59,306 nt of DNA from Mnemiopsis leidyi (GCA_000226015.1 JH154014.1:27622-86927), one strand, 5' to 3'; counted from the first letter of the stretch, positions 27,301-33,821 are shown. Notes: generated from the sequence alone by a model not told the origin. Made by a program: numbers and translations.

Positions 27301-28984
27301 AAGCTCTAATTATATCCGGCTCTATATCGGTATATCTCGTTGTCGGAATAAGTGTGAAGTGGGGCGTGAAAACAAGGGCGGGAGGATGACAGCGAGGAAG
27401 TCAAACACAAGGAAATGTTAGTTTTTTGGAGGATTGATTAATGAGAGTTGTAGCGGTGAGTGCTTGTCGAGTATTTAAAGTTGCCGTAAGATAAGTGTAG
27501 AGTGTGTACGGTTGGTAAGGTTACCGCTCGGGGTGGCTTGAAGATGAGGTCACGTGGTTTGATGTCAGGTCACGAAGTGTGACGTCATGTTGCACGTGCT
27601 GCCCGTGAAACGTTTAGCTATAGCTACACGTGGGCCCTCAGTGATTTCACCAGAACGGGAATCTGAAGTTTCAGGTGGCAGATGAGTGACAGAAGATATT
27701 GTACAGAAAGGATGTGATACAAATACATACATCGTATCCATCAGGGTATTTATTTTTGGAAAAGTCGATAATTTCGAACTGAATATGAGGGATTTATCAA
27801 TGAAAAAAATGCAAATTAAAAACTGAATATCTATGGTAAGGGAACTTAATATTTTATGAGCAAAGCAAGCACAGTCTTTGCATTATGATATCAACTTATT
27901 AGATTAAGCGTAGACAATTAAAATGAGATCCACTAGAGGTCCAATTAAGATATCTGCAAAATGTCCTGTCTAAGAATGGGAAAGATAAAACCTCCTGAGC
28001 AGTGATTACTATTTACTACACTAAAACAATGAATAGTAAAACTGTCCACGAAACAGGCTTTGTCAATATATTTTACAGAGAGGTAACTCTAATATCAAGC
28101 TTTGTATTGAATACATCATTTATATTTAATTACCTAATTAGCTAATTAGAGCGCACCCTCGGTATAAAAATTGCGAGACCCCCTCAATATAGGTCGCTAA
28201 CAAGCATAGAATTTGTCTTAGAAACAGACAAAGACAGTAATTTGCTCTATCAAGGTAACTACTTTCGTCCGTACACTGTTGAGAATGAAGTTTTCTTTTT
28301 CAAGAGATACATTCTGATATCGCGGTGTTTGACAATTTTACGACAAGTTGACGTCATCAATTAACATCTCAATCAATCATCCAAAATTTACCTGATTAAC
28401 CAATTAATCAAAAATCAAACTACATACCTAATTAAAGAAATCGATTAATTAATTAGCTCTCTTACCAAGTCAGGTTTGTCCCCCTGTTTGCTCTTCAGAA
28501 AGTGGACCACAAAGAGTTTTGTAGCTTGTTGTTTTAGTTCCATCAGTCTCTTGTGACACTTCTCGCACATGATGTTGATGGGACGGGTTTTTGGCGCGAT
28601 AAACAACCCCTCCTGGGATTATGCTATTGTTAGGGACTTTGTTAGGGACTTGGTTAGAGACTTTGTTAGGGACTTGTTCAGGGACGTGGATAGGGACTTA
28701 ATCAGGGACTTAAGCAGGGACTTCGTTAAGAACTTGGTCAAGGACTTGGTTAAAGAGCTAAAATTTAGAATCGTTGAGTTAAAAGTCAGAAGAAATTGAG
28801 TAGTATTAAAGATTCACTATGTGACTAATCAAATATTGTGAATAAAGATTGTTAAGCTTTATTTAACATGAAAAGTTGTTATAAGACAGCTCAGAGTTGA
28901 AATTACCATTTTGACGGGGAGCTTATCCACTGCTTTGTTTTTGACGGTGTCCTGGTCGTTGATATTGATGTCTTGGACTTTCAT
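277..28984 (-). CDS. KIF26: KIF26-family kinesin gene, whole model (23 coding exons; 3' end outside window)
   Basis: Gene-level entry; exons are listed separately. Known KIF26 kinesins are atypical, bind microtubules without normal ATPase activity and act in signalling and cell or axon migration (VAB-8). Seen here: hand-spliced exons keep one frame through 22 junctions. Order: CxxC at residues 42-45 and 107-110, each followed by a Leu/Lys-rich helix as in KIF26; Pro/Ser linker 138-423; SFFAKASQMFRKRKKERP, typical of the pre-motor segment of KIF26; motor about 474-747; tail from 748 with SGYxSD repeats and coiled coils. The motor is shorter than a usual kinesin motor (about 275 versus 330-350 residues) and lacks the P-loop lysine and Thr/Ser. 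Exons are GC-richer than the AT-rich introns. Assignment to the family is strong; A versus B orthology cannot be decided. Confidence 0.88.
568..724 (-). CDS. KIF26: KIF26 exon 22, tail with SGYSTD and SGYQSD motifs (residues 1155-1207)
   Basis: It encodes YSDRRLDKRSGYSTDAPSS and KTRSSGYQSDGPSHKHRHRN. The donor GTGAGT falls in phase 0 after the Asn of HAEN; reading through would meet a stop four codons later, so an isoform ending HAENVSVF is possible but splicing is favoured. Acceptor CTGCAG, in phase 2. Confidence 0.82.
935..1332 (-). CDS. KIF26: KIF26 exon 21, large tail exon (residues 1023-1155)
   Basis: The largest tail exon, 398 bp. It reads NEEVKLRVRTGSES, RLYTIYDTEDDGAVLDQLLL, SKSGYKSDGG and EISREWIQKIKKKRSGPQG, then a basic C-terminal part (VREVKPKRVKNSMSEDELL). 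Acceptor CTCCCCAG, donor GTAAGG, in phase 0, out phase 2. Its GC content is high against its AT-rich introns. Confidence 0.87.
1591..1733 (-). CDS. KIF26: KIF26 exon 20, acidic Ser/Pro/Glu tail (residues 975-1022)
   Basis: A 143-bp exon: GMSTPDSASEEKTSNKPGWS, then a Pro/Glu-rich stretch ending SNLESEDKE. Acceptor CTCTCAG, donor GTGAGA, in phase 1, out phase 0. It looks disordered. A GAGAGGGGTGGGGT minisatellite lies in the upstream intron. Confidence 0.78.
1736..1814. repeat. GAGAGGGGTGGGGT minisatellite
   Basis: About five copies of a G-rich 13-14-bp unit in the intron before exon 20; on the coding strand it is a C-rich tract upstream of the acceptor. Confidence 0.9.
2092..2253 (-). CDS. 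KIF26: KIF26 exon 19, coiled coil (residues 921-974)
   Basis: It encodes TAEDIRQKRVQKNQQQLKRY and FELLRLKNQREAILQQSKEM, a highly charged helix with heptad-like spacing of Leu/Ile, so a coiled coil is likely. Acceptor TCTCCCCAG, donor GTTTGT; phase 1 on both sides. Confidence 0.84.
2435..2602 (-). CDS. KIF26: KIF26 exon 18, tail (residues 865-920)
   Basis: A 168-bp exon, phase 1 on both sides, with CCCCAG acceptor and GTTAGT donor. It encodes a Pro/Gln/Ser-rich stretch, then RQYALTDSEDLRYTS and FASDTENMTG. Ser-Asp pairs with nearby acidic residues recur (TDSED, SDTEN), possible casein-kinase sites by pattern only. Confidence 0.82.
2768..2945 (-). CDS. KIF26: KIF26 exon 17, tail with SGYHSD and TGYASD motifs (residues 806-864)
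   Basis: It encodes NYSDTEEVRKPRLPSGYHSD and RRGTGYASDSGNYK. The GYxSD motif links this part to exons 4, 21 and 22 and to the 410-codon alternative exon. Acceptor GTTTCAG, donor GTGAGT, in phase 0, out phase 1. Confidence 0.84.
3137..3219 (-). CDS. KIF26: KIF26 exon 16, tail (residues 778-805)
   Basis: An 83-bp exon with TTCTCCCCAG acceptor and GTACTT donor, in phase 1, out phase 0. It encodes IYRPGMASDGEGPPKSYLPE, a low-complexity tail segment. Support is from frame, splice signals and phase fit on both sides. Confidence 0.78.
3378..3468 (-). CDS. KIF26: KIF26 exon 15, neck/tail start (residues 748-778)
   Basis: A 91-bp exon that encodes AAKRSELQRLKREKEYSS, a short basic helix with coiled-coil tendency, then an acidic Ser/Thr/Glu stretch. 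Phase 0 in requires the CCGTAG acceptor, not the nearer TGCAG, which would shift frame. Donor GTAATA, out phase 1. Confidence 0.78.
3677..3853 (-). CDS. KIF26: KIF26 exon 14, end of motor (residues 689-747)
   Basis: It encodes YETFVQLRHNLMQSKTHIVS, GHITHSPKDYQAIGITLNLA and TRLYMRHL. This is the kinesin end block (LTMLLRESLGN...TTMIAHISxxxxxYAETLSTIQIASR in KIF26A), with the LTMLL core strongly altered. Acceptor TATACAG, donor GTATGT, phase 0 on both sides. Confidence 0.92.
3880..4135. repeat. AT-rich tandem repeat (CTATACAATATACATTGTA-like)
   Basis: About a dozen degenerate copies of a roughly 18-20-bp unit rich in TATAC and GTATA, in the intron between exons 13 and 14. It keeps long ORFs open by chance. 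Confidence 0.92.
4351..4494 (-). CDS. KIF26: KIF26 exon 13, switch II strand (residues 641-688)
   Basis: ALIINMTFSKSKSKKKNK is followed by FGMLTFIDVGTP. KIF26A has RLHLIDLGSC and typical kinesins have LVDLAGSE here. Asp 668 is kept, but the switch II Glu is absent. Acceptor TTTCAG, donor GTCAGA, phase 0 on both sides, 144 bp. Confidence 0.88.
4643..4764 (-). CDS. KIF26: KIF26 exon 12, motor core (residues 600-640)
   Basis: It encodes EQKSLSEFVSPATISKSEDL and GKYLDKLTLTLPAREH. KIF26A has APTAEKAAFFLDAAIASR at the corresponding helix. The switch I signature of active kinesins (NxxSSR) is not recognisable. In phase 1, out phase 0, donor GTAGAA. Confidence 0.85.
4969..5115 (-). CDS. KIF26: KIF26 exon 11, motor core (residues 551-599)
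   Basis: It encodes GRQYSLIGSRDSTQSLGLVP then TAVTWLNKL. KIF26A reads [29 protein letters not shown] at this place, the clearest single match in the gene. Both ends phase 1; acceptor CCAG, donor GTTAGT. Two codon stretches carry CACGTG words (SRD and VTW codons). Confidence 0.93.
5302..5412 (-). CDS. KIF26: KIF26 exon 10, degenerate P-loop strand (residues 514-551)
   Basis: It encodes QIDVCSSMLSDVLPAILHGR then SVVVVTFGKNSLG. In ordinary kinesins this point reads GQTGSGKT/S. Here residues 546-553, across the exon 10/11 junction, are GKNSLGRQ, so the Lys and Thr/Ser that hold the nucleotide phosphates are Arg and Gln. Both ends phase 1; donor GTGTGT. Confidence 0.92.
5540..5660 (-). CDS. KIF26: KIF26 exon 9, motor strand beta-1 region (residues 474-514)
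   Basis: VKVGMRISPNPQNKES opens the motor, matching the KVKVMVRICS start of KIF26 motors; STVLIANETLFFDYV follows like the KKQITLYDP segment. Acceptor TTCTCCCCAG, donor GTAAAC, in phase 0, out phase 1. The usual FxFDxVF block of kinesins is reduced to FFDYVHG. Confidence 0.92.
5856..6003 (-). CDS. KIF26: KIF26 exon 8, pre-motor segment (residues 424-473)
   Basis: It encodes ASQMFRKRKKERPLTYAEL and LFAPPPPQGLLRAY. In KIF26A the matching text is AAQKLSLASKRKK...LQLWPPPAPPCLLRA, so alignment is clear. Acceptor CCTCTAG, donor GTAAGT, in phase 2, out phase 0. A 7-kb intron separates it from exon 7. It ends directly before the first motor strand. Confidence 0.92.
6424..6592. promoter_or_regulatory. 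CACGTG plus three ATTGG boxes
   Basis: GTCACGTGGCAC is followed by GCGATTGGTCC, GTGATTGGTGG and GTGATTGGCCC at intervals of roughly 40 bases. The pattern suggests an NF-Y/E-box element in the intron upstream of the motor exons. Confidence 0.45.
7263..7352 (+). repeat. 30-bp tandem repeat x3, each with a CCAAT box
   Basis: Three copies of GATTACTGACGCAGCCAATC plus ten bases, period 30, nearly identical. Each carries CCAATCAG, a canonical NF-Y site. Position: long intron between exons 7 and 8. Confidence 0.95.
9035..9105. promoter_or_regulatory. Four CACGTG E-boxes in 71 bp
   Basis: CACGTG at 9,035, 9,051, 9,083 and 9,100, within a degenerate repeated GACACGTGTTTATAGAGA context. Intronic. Confidence 0.5.
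10776..10928 (+). repeat. 31-bp tandem repeat x5, each with a CCAAT box
   Basis: Five copies of CCCAATCAGATTGCAGTATT plus eleven bases, mostly period 31. It again repeats CCAATCAG in the same orientation as the array at 7,263. Same intron. Confidence 0.95.
11839..11905. promoter_or_regulatory. Double CACGTG plus perfect X-box palindrome
   Basis: ACACGTGACACGTGATT followed by GTTACCATGGTAAC at 11,856-11,869, a perfect RFX X-box palindrome, and a further CATGGTAAC half site. Confidence 0.5.
12365..12500. promoter_or_regulatory. ATTGG/CRE/E-box cluster
   Basis: Three ATTGG boxes (GATTGGCTAAT, GATTGGGGG, GATTGGAGG), then GATGACGTCATGCCACGTGC joining a full CRE and a CACGTG. The GC content rises here against the flanks. 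Confidence 0.5.
13029..13190 (-). CDS. KIF26: KIF26 exon 7, basic linker before the motor (residues 370-424)
   Basis: A 162-bp exon, phase 2 on both sides, with TCCCAG acceptor and GTAAGT donor. It reads TITDLAPVPPKRSESS, then a basic SRLKRKKESK segment, a Ser/Thr/Pro run and NGSFFAK. The SFFAK ending continues into exon 8 as the conserved KIF26 block ahead of the motor (SFFxxAAQKL in KIF26A). Confidence 0.86.
13430..13580 (-). CDS. KIF26: KIF26 exon 6, Pro-rich linker (residues 320-370)
   Basis: A 151-bp exon, in phase 1, out phase 2, with acceptor CCCCCAG and donor GTTTGT. It encodes SPPDMSGGMWHGPESS followed by six prolines and AADIPN. Skipping it would break the frame: exon 7 read in phase 1 from its acceptor meets a TAG. 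A G-rich minisatellite (C-rich on the coding strand) forms the upstream pyrimidine tract. Confidence 0.78.
13565..13740. repeat. GGGGGCATCGAGTTAGAGG minisatellite
   Basis: Degenerate tandem copies of roughly 30-35 bp, losing similarity to the right. The left copies overlap the acceptor of KIF26 exon 6. Confidence 0.85.
15069..15254 (-). CDS. KIF26: KIF26 exon 5, Pro-rich linker (residues 258-320)
   Basis: A 186-bp exon chosen because both ends fit phase 1: acceptor CCTCCCAG and donor GTGTGT. It encodes QVKPPRPRLQPSRSF and a tandem VGPPEWAG/VGPPDGEY pair, then an acidic stretch (EYEFVDEF). The frame stays open without the splice sites, so the exact 5' edge is less certain than the frame. Confidence 0.7.
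15384..15744 (-). CDS. KIF26: KIF26 exon 4, low-complexity linker (residues 138-258)
   Basis: A 361-bp exon, in phase 0, out phase 1, bounded by CCTCAG and GTAAGT. It encodes a Ser/Pro/Asn-rich linker with one SGYRSD motif near its start (VASGYRSDSV) and an Asn-His-Gly run (GNHGNHGNHGN). That run is encoded by repeated GGTAACCAT units. No globular domain is visible. Confidence 0.84.
16975..17045 (+). repeat. GAGATACAGAA short tandem repeat
   Basis: Seven or so copies of an 11-bp A/G-rich unit (AGAAGAGATAC, AAAAGAGATAC) in an intron. Confidence 0.85.
18296..18481 (-). CDS. KIF26: KIF26 exon 3, second CxxC module (residues 76-137)
   Basis: The exon encodes GRVQDKLALPP, then HCGDCETTEQQLRVGAVNIV with Cys 107 and 110. 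In KIF26A the same order occurs: a DKL-P segment, then CxxCxxxLxxLxxEA. Acceptor TTTTGCAG and donor GTTAGT; phase 0 on both sides, 186 bp. It is the common exon to which both exon 2 and the 410-codon alternative exon can splice. Confidence 0.87.
18905..19222 (+). repeat. 38-bp minisatellite x8
   Basis: Copies start at 18,921, 18,959, 18,997, 19,035, 19,073, 19,111, 19,149 and 19,187 on the word CATCGCACAC, with few changes. As 38 is not a multiple of 3, three overlapping ORFs cycle through it; none is a gene. Confidence 0.97.
19335..19383 (+). repeat. TTAGCACTTCAG tandem repeat x4
   Basis: Four perfect or near-perfect 12-bp units between two larger minisatellites. Confidence 0.92.
19645..19940 (+). 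repeat. 36-bp minisatellite x8
   Basis: Tandem ACCTGGTAATACTGAGGATT-type units of 36 bp; one copy is 35 bp. The open frame repeats LPGNTEDFTNLN until that copy shifts it. It lies in an intron antisense to KIF26, so it is read as non-coding. Confidence 0.96.
21761..21823. promoter_or_regulatory. Three perfect CArG boxes (SRF sites) in 63 bp
   Basis: CCATATAAGG at 21,761-21,770, CCATATATGG at 21,792-21,801 and CCAAATATGG at 21,814-21,823. All fit CC(A/T)6GG exactly. About four such words are expected by chance in the whole window, so three in 63 bp is not casual. It lies in the KIF26 intron 3' of the alternative first exon. Confidence 0.6.
22111..22293 (-). CDS. Candidate Cys-rich exon inside a KIF26 intron, unrecognised
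   Basis: A 183-bp open stretch between a GTGCCAG acceptor and a GTAAAG donor, phase 1 on both sides. It encodes a Cys-containing segment: PDMTWCSGSLYLGGKL, CTRQYIRETNCYRGPG, ILSIVNISGG. It does not fit the phase 0 junctions of KIF26 around it, so if real it belongs to another, perhaps nested, gene. No family recognised. Confidence 0.22.
24083..24170. promoter_or_regulatory. E-box, CRE-like, X-box cluster
   Basis: ACCACGTGAT, then TGACGTCACGTGCGTTACCA fusing a CRE with CACGTG and a GTTACCATGGCAAC X-box at 24,134-24,147, then GTCACGTGAT. A GTTACCATGGTTAC site lies further left at 23,558 and ATTGG words at about 24,000. The cluster is just 3' of the alternative first exon. Confidence 0.55.
24607..25836 (-). 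CDS. KIF26: Alternative first coding exon of KIF26: 410 residues with 14-residue SGYNSGPDxR repeats
   Basis: A 410-codon open exon starts MKQNIRQGFEES and ends at a perfect GTAAGT donor in phase 0, which matches the exon 3 acceptor. Residues about 126-233 hold six copies of a 14-residue unit (SGYNSGPDNRSGRK-like), the rest being Ser/Arg/Pro-rich and probably disordered. A good acceptor (CACATTCAG at 25,859-25,867) sits 22 bases 5' of the ATG, so a non-coding exon may precede it. From that acceptor an in-frame TGA blocks read-in, so it cannot be an internal coding exon between exons 2 and 3, which need phase 0. An ATGTAG start-stop lies directly before the ATG. The encoded isoform would lack the first CxxC module. 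SGYxS motifs recur in the tail of the same gene, which supports membership. Confidence 0.72.
26475..26510 (+). promoter_or_regulatory. X-box, CCAAT and TATA promoter-like module
   Basis: GTTACCAGGCAAC (26,475-26,487) is an RFX X-box, CCAAT follows at 26,490-26,494 and TATATAAAA at 26,502-26,510. A TGACGTG half-CRE abuts the X-box. The order CRE/X/CCAAT/TATA points to plus-strand transcription from about 26,535, towards the small ORF at 26,602. It may also serve the minus-strand alternative exon at 25,836. Confidence 0.55.
26602..26844 (+). CDS. Small ORF downstream of a TATA-type promoter, antisense within the KIF26 intron
   Basis: An 80-codon ORF (MLAVFGRQGKRWDSLKSRFH...) begins about 95 bases after a TATATAAAA box that follows an X-box-like site and a CCAAT box in the same orientation. 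It is rich in Arg, Lys and Gly, with no recognised domain. It may be a short gene, a first exon (a GTACCA lies at about 26,816) or chance. The promoter context is the main support. Confidence 0.3.
   Translation: MLAVFGRQGKRWDSLKSRFHEKQSMARASSGKMVKRAKRLSGGGQIGGRAAGVEVSEELCREARLSKERDEGTSMNKHVE
27545..27635. promoter_or_regulatory. Three CACGTG plus CRE-like words
   Basis: GTCACGTGGTT, TGACGTCATG, GCACGTGCT and ACACGTGGG in 90 bases, between exon 2 and the alternative first exon. Confidence 0.4.
28466..28612 (-). CDS. KIF26: KIF26 exon 2, first CxxC helix module (residues 27-75)
   Basis: This exon encodes MCEKCHKRLMELKQQATKLF, which matches the KIF26 N-terminal motif CxxCxxxLxELKxQAxKL. The Cys pair is residues 42 and 45. 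Acceptor CCCAG and donor GTAAGA bound a 147-bp exon, phase 0 on both sides. It joins in phase to exon 3, with a 10-kb intron between. With the second CxxC in exon 3 it probably forms one zinc site; that is inference from the four-cysteine spacing. Confidence 0.87.
28628..28760 (+). repeat. GTTAGGGACTT-type short repeat
   Basis: About a dozen degenerate 12-bp units, just upstream of exon 2 on the minus strand. They keep an Arg-Asp-Leu/Phe-Val repeat ORF open on the plus strand. Confidence 0.88.
28907..28984 (-). CDS. KIF26: KIF26 exon 1, start codon (residues 1-26)
   Basis: The ATG at 28,984 opens a 26-codon exon (MKVQDININD...) that ends at a GTAATT donor in phase 0, matching exon 2. An in-frame TGA lies three codons upstream, so translation cannot come from further 5' in this frame. 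Two out-of-frame ATGs with immediate stops precede it (ATGAAATGA and ATGAGATGA). The sequence itself is not conserved enough to prove the start; it is chosen from frame, stop and donor. Other 5' exons (24,607-25,836; 30,515-30,678) may be alternatives. Confidence 0.6.
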
Positions 28985-30514
28985 CTCATTTCATCACTCG
29001 ACACTACCTTTGTAAATAAAGATTTAGACATGGTTCGTTGAAACAAGAAATTACACAAGCTCAACGTTAGAGAAATAGAATTTGTCACGATTGTTTGTTA
29101 TAGGCGTATTCTTGGTGCTCCATATTCAGGAGTTATCTGGTAAATCATAAGAAATTGTAAAAAAGCAACGGGTTCCTTGTCAGATAAAATACGATAGGTC
29201 AAACTCTATTGAAAAGTTCCCGAAAAAAGAACAAAGAAATTATTCAAGGAACTTCTTTACAAAGTCAATCGGGACGACAATAGAGAAAAGCTAAAAATAG
29301 AAATAAAAGGATCGTAGATCCACATAAAGCCAATGTAATGCGCCGTCTGATACGTCATTAAAGATGAGCAAGATATTTGCTTACAACCAACTATTTGCAG
29401 AATGTTGCACTCATTAGTTGAACTCTCAAGGTAATACAAATTTATTAGTAAAAATTAAAACCACGACAGAATGCAGAAAGTAAAAATAACAAAAAGGTGA
29501 ACGCAAATTTATTATAAAAATCATAAACTAATCAGCCACCGGCTTTCGATCACTGCTTCGATACCGATAAAGTAAGTTGAGAACCAAGTAAAAGCGATTA
29601 AACTGCTAATGAACTTTAATTCGAGAAAGTTTATCACGCCTTTTTTTCATCTCGATTCCGACGAAATTATGCCTATGTTGACATGAAAATAAGCTTGTTA
29701 GTACCAGTATTTATTTCATGACAAGTGCTAAAGATTCAATAATTCCTAATTTGTAGCCGGTTGTTAATTAGCGTCCCGAAAATTAATGATAATCGTAAAG
29801 TAGGTGGGCCACCATATGCAGTATGCACCAGCTGCAAACATAAGTACACAGTATTGGCTGCGATCGTCAAAAACATGTCCATGCTCATATTGTACAGGAG
29901 TGGAGATCACGGGAGCCAATAGGAGACGACAGAAACATCTGAGGGCCCAATCAGAATCTCTCTACTGGTCAGGTGATAGTTTTTGTTATAGTTTACATAA
30001 GGAAGTTTGTTTTAGAATGTACTCTGTAACGAATATATGCTTCACAATTCTGACGACGTCAAAAGAAGCACGCCCTGCGGATTTGGGCGTATGATGGATT
30101 GTTGAATTATATACAGAGACTTATCTGAATACCTACAGAAACAGTCTTCTTAAAAATAGGCCACCTAATTAAATCATTACTAAAGTAGCTTTTGCAGCCA
30201 AAATTTCAACTTATGCCCAAGTGCAAAATATATTTACTCTCGTAAGGAAGATTTTAAAAACCTGTGCCAAAATTTAGCTTGAATTAATCTTAGAAATCTT
30301 GACAGGCTGTTTAAAACAGACGATAACACAAATTTTGATAAAGCGTTACAATTTCTAACACACAAAAAACTTAAAACATTAAACAGAACTTCTCACTAGA
30401 TCGAATTCCCAAAAGAACATCAGAAAACAAAAAAGAGACGTCTAGAAGGAAACATCCCACGCACTCTGCAAGGTCTGCACATTCCAGCAGGAGTTTAGAG
30501 GTCGACATACTTAC

Positions 30515-30678
30515 CTCCGATACTTCTTCATCTGGTGGCATTTTCTCTAATCGCGCTAATAGCGATGGAGCTGGAAATTCAGAGGATTTCTCCCGGATGG
30601 TTTGAGAGTTTTTCGAGGGTTGGTAGCTTGGGGTTATTCTAGAATCAGTGAAGGTCAATTGCTCGTGGTAAAAATTTT
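30515..30678 (-). CDS. Candidate upstream exon of KIF26 (alternative 5' part)
   Basis: A GCTCTTTCAG acceptor and a perfect GTAAGT donor bound 164 bp, in phase 1, out phase 0. It encodes FYHEQLTFTDSRITPSYQPS, then a Glu/Pro-rich end (ARLEKMPPDEEVSE). The phase 0 donor fits KIF26 exon 2 or exon 3, but not exon 1, which has stops before its ATG. The frame is open 5' to 30,754, so it could also start inside this exon. No homology is recognised; membership of KIF26 is inferred from strand, place and phase. Confidence 0.5.
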
Positions 30679-31168
30679 CTGAAAGAGCGGGAAAAGATGC
30701 TGAATACTCAAGAATACGACAATGGTCGATGATCATACAGGAGATCGTTGACAATTACTAACGGTGACGATAGCAGGCCCGTACAAAGAAGCGATACTAT
30801 TCAGGGTAGGGGACTGTAACTTTGGTAATGGCCGATACTAAAGATTTTCACATGGAAAAGCAGTGCTCCCTGTTTCGTGGAACTTATCTCGAAATTTACC
30901 GGGAGAAAATTCAGAATTAAGGAGGATCAGTGTGGATCAAGAGAAAAGGACTTAAGATTAAAATAACTCAGAAAAGGTCGAGGTCACCGACTCACCGAAT
31001 AAAAGAAAATCTGCTCTAGAATTGTCAGTCTCATTTAAGGAAAACCTCTGACTCTCTCACGTCACATACAGAAAAGAAGGTAAGATTTATGGGGACAAGA
31101 GGAGAATTAGGGGCAAGCAGGCCCCCAGGCAGACTCCCGCCGAGTCTAGCAATCCTCGGTCAAATTAC

Positions 31169-31242
31169 CTTGAATAGGGACGCGGGACATTGAACCAATT
31201 GCGATAATAGTTGATGTAAATCGGAGTATTTAGTAAAAATTC
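31169..31242 (-). CDS. Weak candidate exon upstream of KIF26
   Basis: TATTTCAG and GTAATT bound 74 bp. Read in phase 1 it gives IFTKYSDLHQLLSQLVQCPA and ends in phase 0, as needed for KIF26 exon 2. A second frame is also open, so coding status is not established. Confidence 0.2.
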
Positions 31243-33724
31243 CTGAAATACCATAGTGGATTGAAGAAGAGGATAATGTCACGACTAAATACACAAAACA
31301 CTCTGCCGTGAATTACTTTCTAGTCTCCTCTAATCAGGAAGATTTCAGACTGAACAAGATAGACGATTAGTGGACCTTTTCATGGGCAATATTCCCGGAA
31401 TTCACATACCATGCAATGGTGATTAAGATGAGACATATTATGAGACATGAGGCATATTATGAGACATATTATGTACTTGCTACTCAGACAAGGTCCTATC
31501 AAGGGACGCGGGGTGCTTGCTACTTAGACAGGTACTGTAGGGGCAGACGAGGTCATTAGCGGAATGTGAACATTCTAGAGATAAACACTGTTTAGGATAT
31601 GATATATACAGTGCAATCTAAAAATAACTTGTAGAAAAAGGTCCAGACTTTCAGATAAGTTGGTGCTCTGCCTTGAACAGATCTCCAATCATCTAAAACA
31701 GACAAAAACTAACAATCCGCTCAACTAACAACAAAAACTAAGACAAAAACAACTAAACAAGATAAACAGTAACTTGAGGGTGCCGGGTCACAGGGCGGCA
31801 CACAGCACGAGCGTAGTGTCTCAATCACTGCTCCAGAACAAAGGAGGGCAGCCAGCTCCTCCTGTACTCCGTATAGAGGGGCACTTGAGGTGCAGTACGT
31901 AATTAACGGATATATCATCATGGGATTACATTGAGCTTCCAACTATAATATAGACTAGACTAGTCCGGATGTTATATATTGTGTATGTATTGGGGTCGTG
32001 ACACGAATAAGTTAGTGAAATCAAATTGTGTATTTAATGATTAAAATTTTTAATCCATCTTATCATGAGAATGATCATAAGAATAACCTAAGTAAATCCA
32101 TGTAAGTAAATTAACGTTTAGAGGATGCAACTTTCTTAATGCGATATCAACTTATCAAAGACTTCGATTCAAAGCCATTCCTAATAGTTTTGTGACTAAT
32201 GTAACGGGAAAGTTCAGCCATGAAGCCGCTCGCCAAAACGATAGAGTCACACCGATCAAAACGCTAAGATTTACAAAGCTGTAATTACCATTAACTCTTG
32301 CTATGAGACTGACATTGAAAGGAGGGGTCGCCCCGCTGTGCACTTTGTGAGCACTTTGTGAGCACTTTGTGTGCACTCTGTGCAGAAGGGTATATCGTCC
32401 GTGTTCAGTATTGGTCACACAAAGGGTTCTTACTGCCTTAAATGTAAGATTGTTTGTAGTTTTTGTGTGATGAGTTCTTCCAACCCGCCCTTGGTACTTT
32501 TATCGGGGTTTATCAGGAGTCTTGACATCGGCTATTGAGTGCGAAATCGTTATGTGGAAAGTTGAAAATAAACTTTTCCCCAAGGGGACGAAATCGCCAA
32601 AAAACGGTAACATCTTGGAATCACTCCGTGGGAGGATGATAGCAGAGCAAGATTAGCAAAAATAGCTGCCAGGTATAAAGCATTAGCACGTCACCCGAAA
32701 TATCTACTCACTTGCTACCAGAGCGAGGAATCCCAATTTCCCTGCCAATTGGCAAGACCCGGTATCTTTCAATGACATGCAACTTTATTTGGTATAATGA
32801 GACAGTCAAATACCTGCAATGGGATCTCACGTGATCCCTATTACCTTCTGGGACCAATCAAATTGGGGAGACATCAGCAGGTAGCTATTAAGGCGCGGCT
32901 AGATGAAGATGCATTGCGATTTAAGGGTCGAAAGTGAATTAATTTAATGGGAGGGAGTACAGTTGGAAGGTAAAGAGCGGGTACAGATACATAGGGAGAT
33001 ATGGTGATTTAAATTAGATGCCGTCTAATTGTCTGGCTGGCGTCAAGTGATCACGGTGGATTGCTGGTCAAACGGCTCGCATTAACGTTGCTTTTACTCT
33101 GCCAGCACCAGTTGTTACAGCGCTATACAAGGTGGGTGCTGGCTGAGATGCGAAACTTTGCAAAATGCTCAAAAAACTCACAAATGTGGAGTCATTGGTC
33201 CATGACTCAATAATTTCAGTTACTAGAAGTAAAAGTGAAACGAAACAGTTAGTTCATGACCACTTCAAATTTGTACAATGAGAAGAAACCATTCAGAAAC
33301 AAAACACGCCGCAATTTAAGGCAGATAAACTGCCCTCCACAACAGCCGCTTTGGAGTAAACCTCAGTTCATTACGCAGAGGAGTTGCCAAAACGTTTCAA
33401 GTCTGCGGCTAGCTCAGACAAAAGGGGGCCGGGCGGACAGGTCAGTGGTAGGGTCTACAGAACAGAGGGGAGCAGGGACAACACGACTCACGACAATGGG
33501 ACTATTTACTATCGACCAGCAGGGTCCTTCAGGGTTGTTTGTTTGTTTGGAGGCGGAAGTGGGGCCGGACCAACAGGAGATAGGTATAAAGTAAAACTGG
33601 GGAGAAAGGGGTGATGTCATGCGGGCTTGTTTTACTTGTCTGACATTTTCGTTATCATTGTTAGACTAATAAACCTTGTAAGCTGTCTAAGTTATAATGC
33701 AGTGCGGTGTTTTACTTAACTTGA

Positions 33725-33821
33725 TTAACCGTTTCATCACTGCAAGACTTGCAGTAAAATGGTTAATCACGTTTCATCGGACGCTTCATCACTACAAGAA
33801 TTGCTGTGATGAAACGGTTAA
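33725..33821. mobile_element. 97-bp inverted-repeat element (MITE-like or hairpin)
   Basis: TTAACCGTTTCATCAC at 33,725-33,740 is the exact reverse complement of 33,806-33,821. Two further GTTTCATC/CTTCATCAC copies lie inside, plus a small hairpin CTGCAAGACTTGCAG. No ORF. It could be a short non-autonomous element or a structured site; target duplication is not clear. Confidence 0.5.

Noticed and set aside
33256-33620. Overlapping ORFs on both strands
   Set aside because: Three frames are open at once, with no splice chain or recognised domain.
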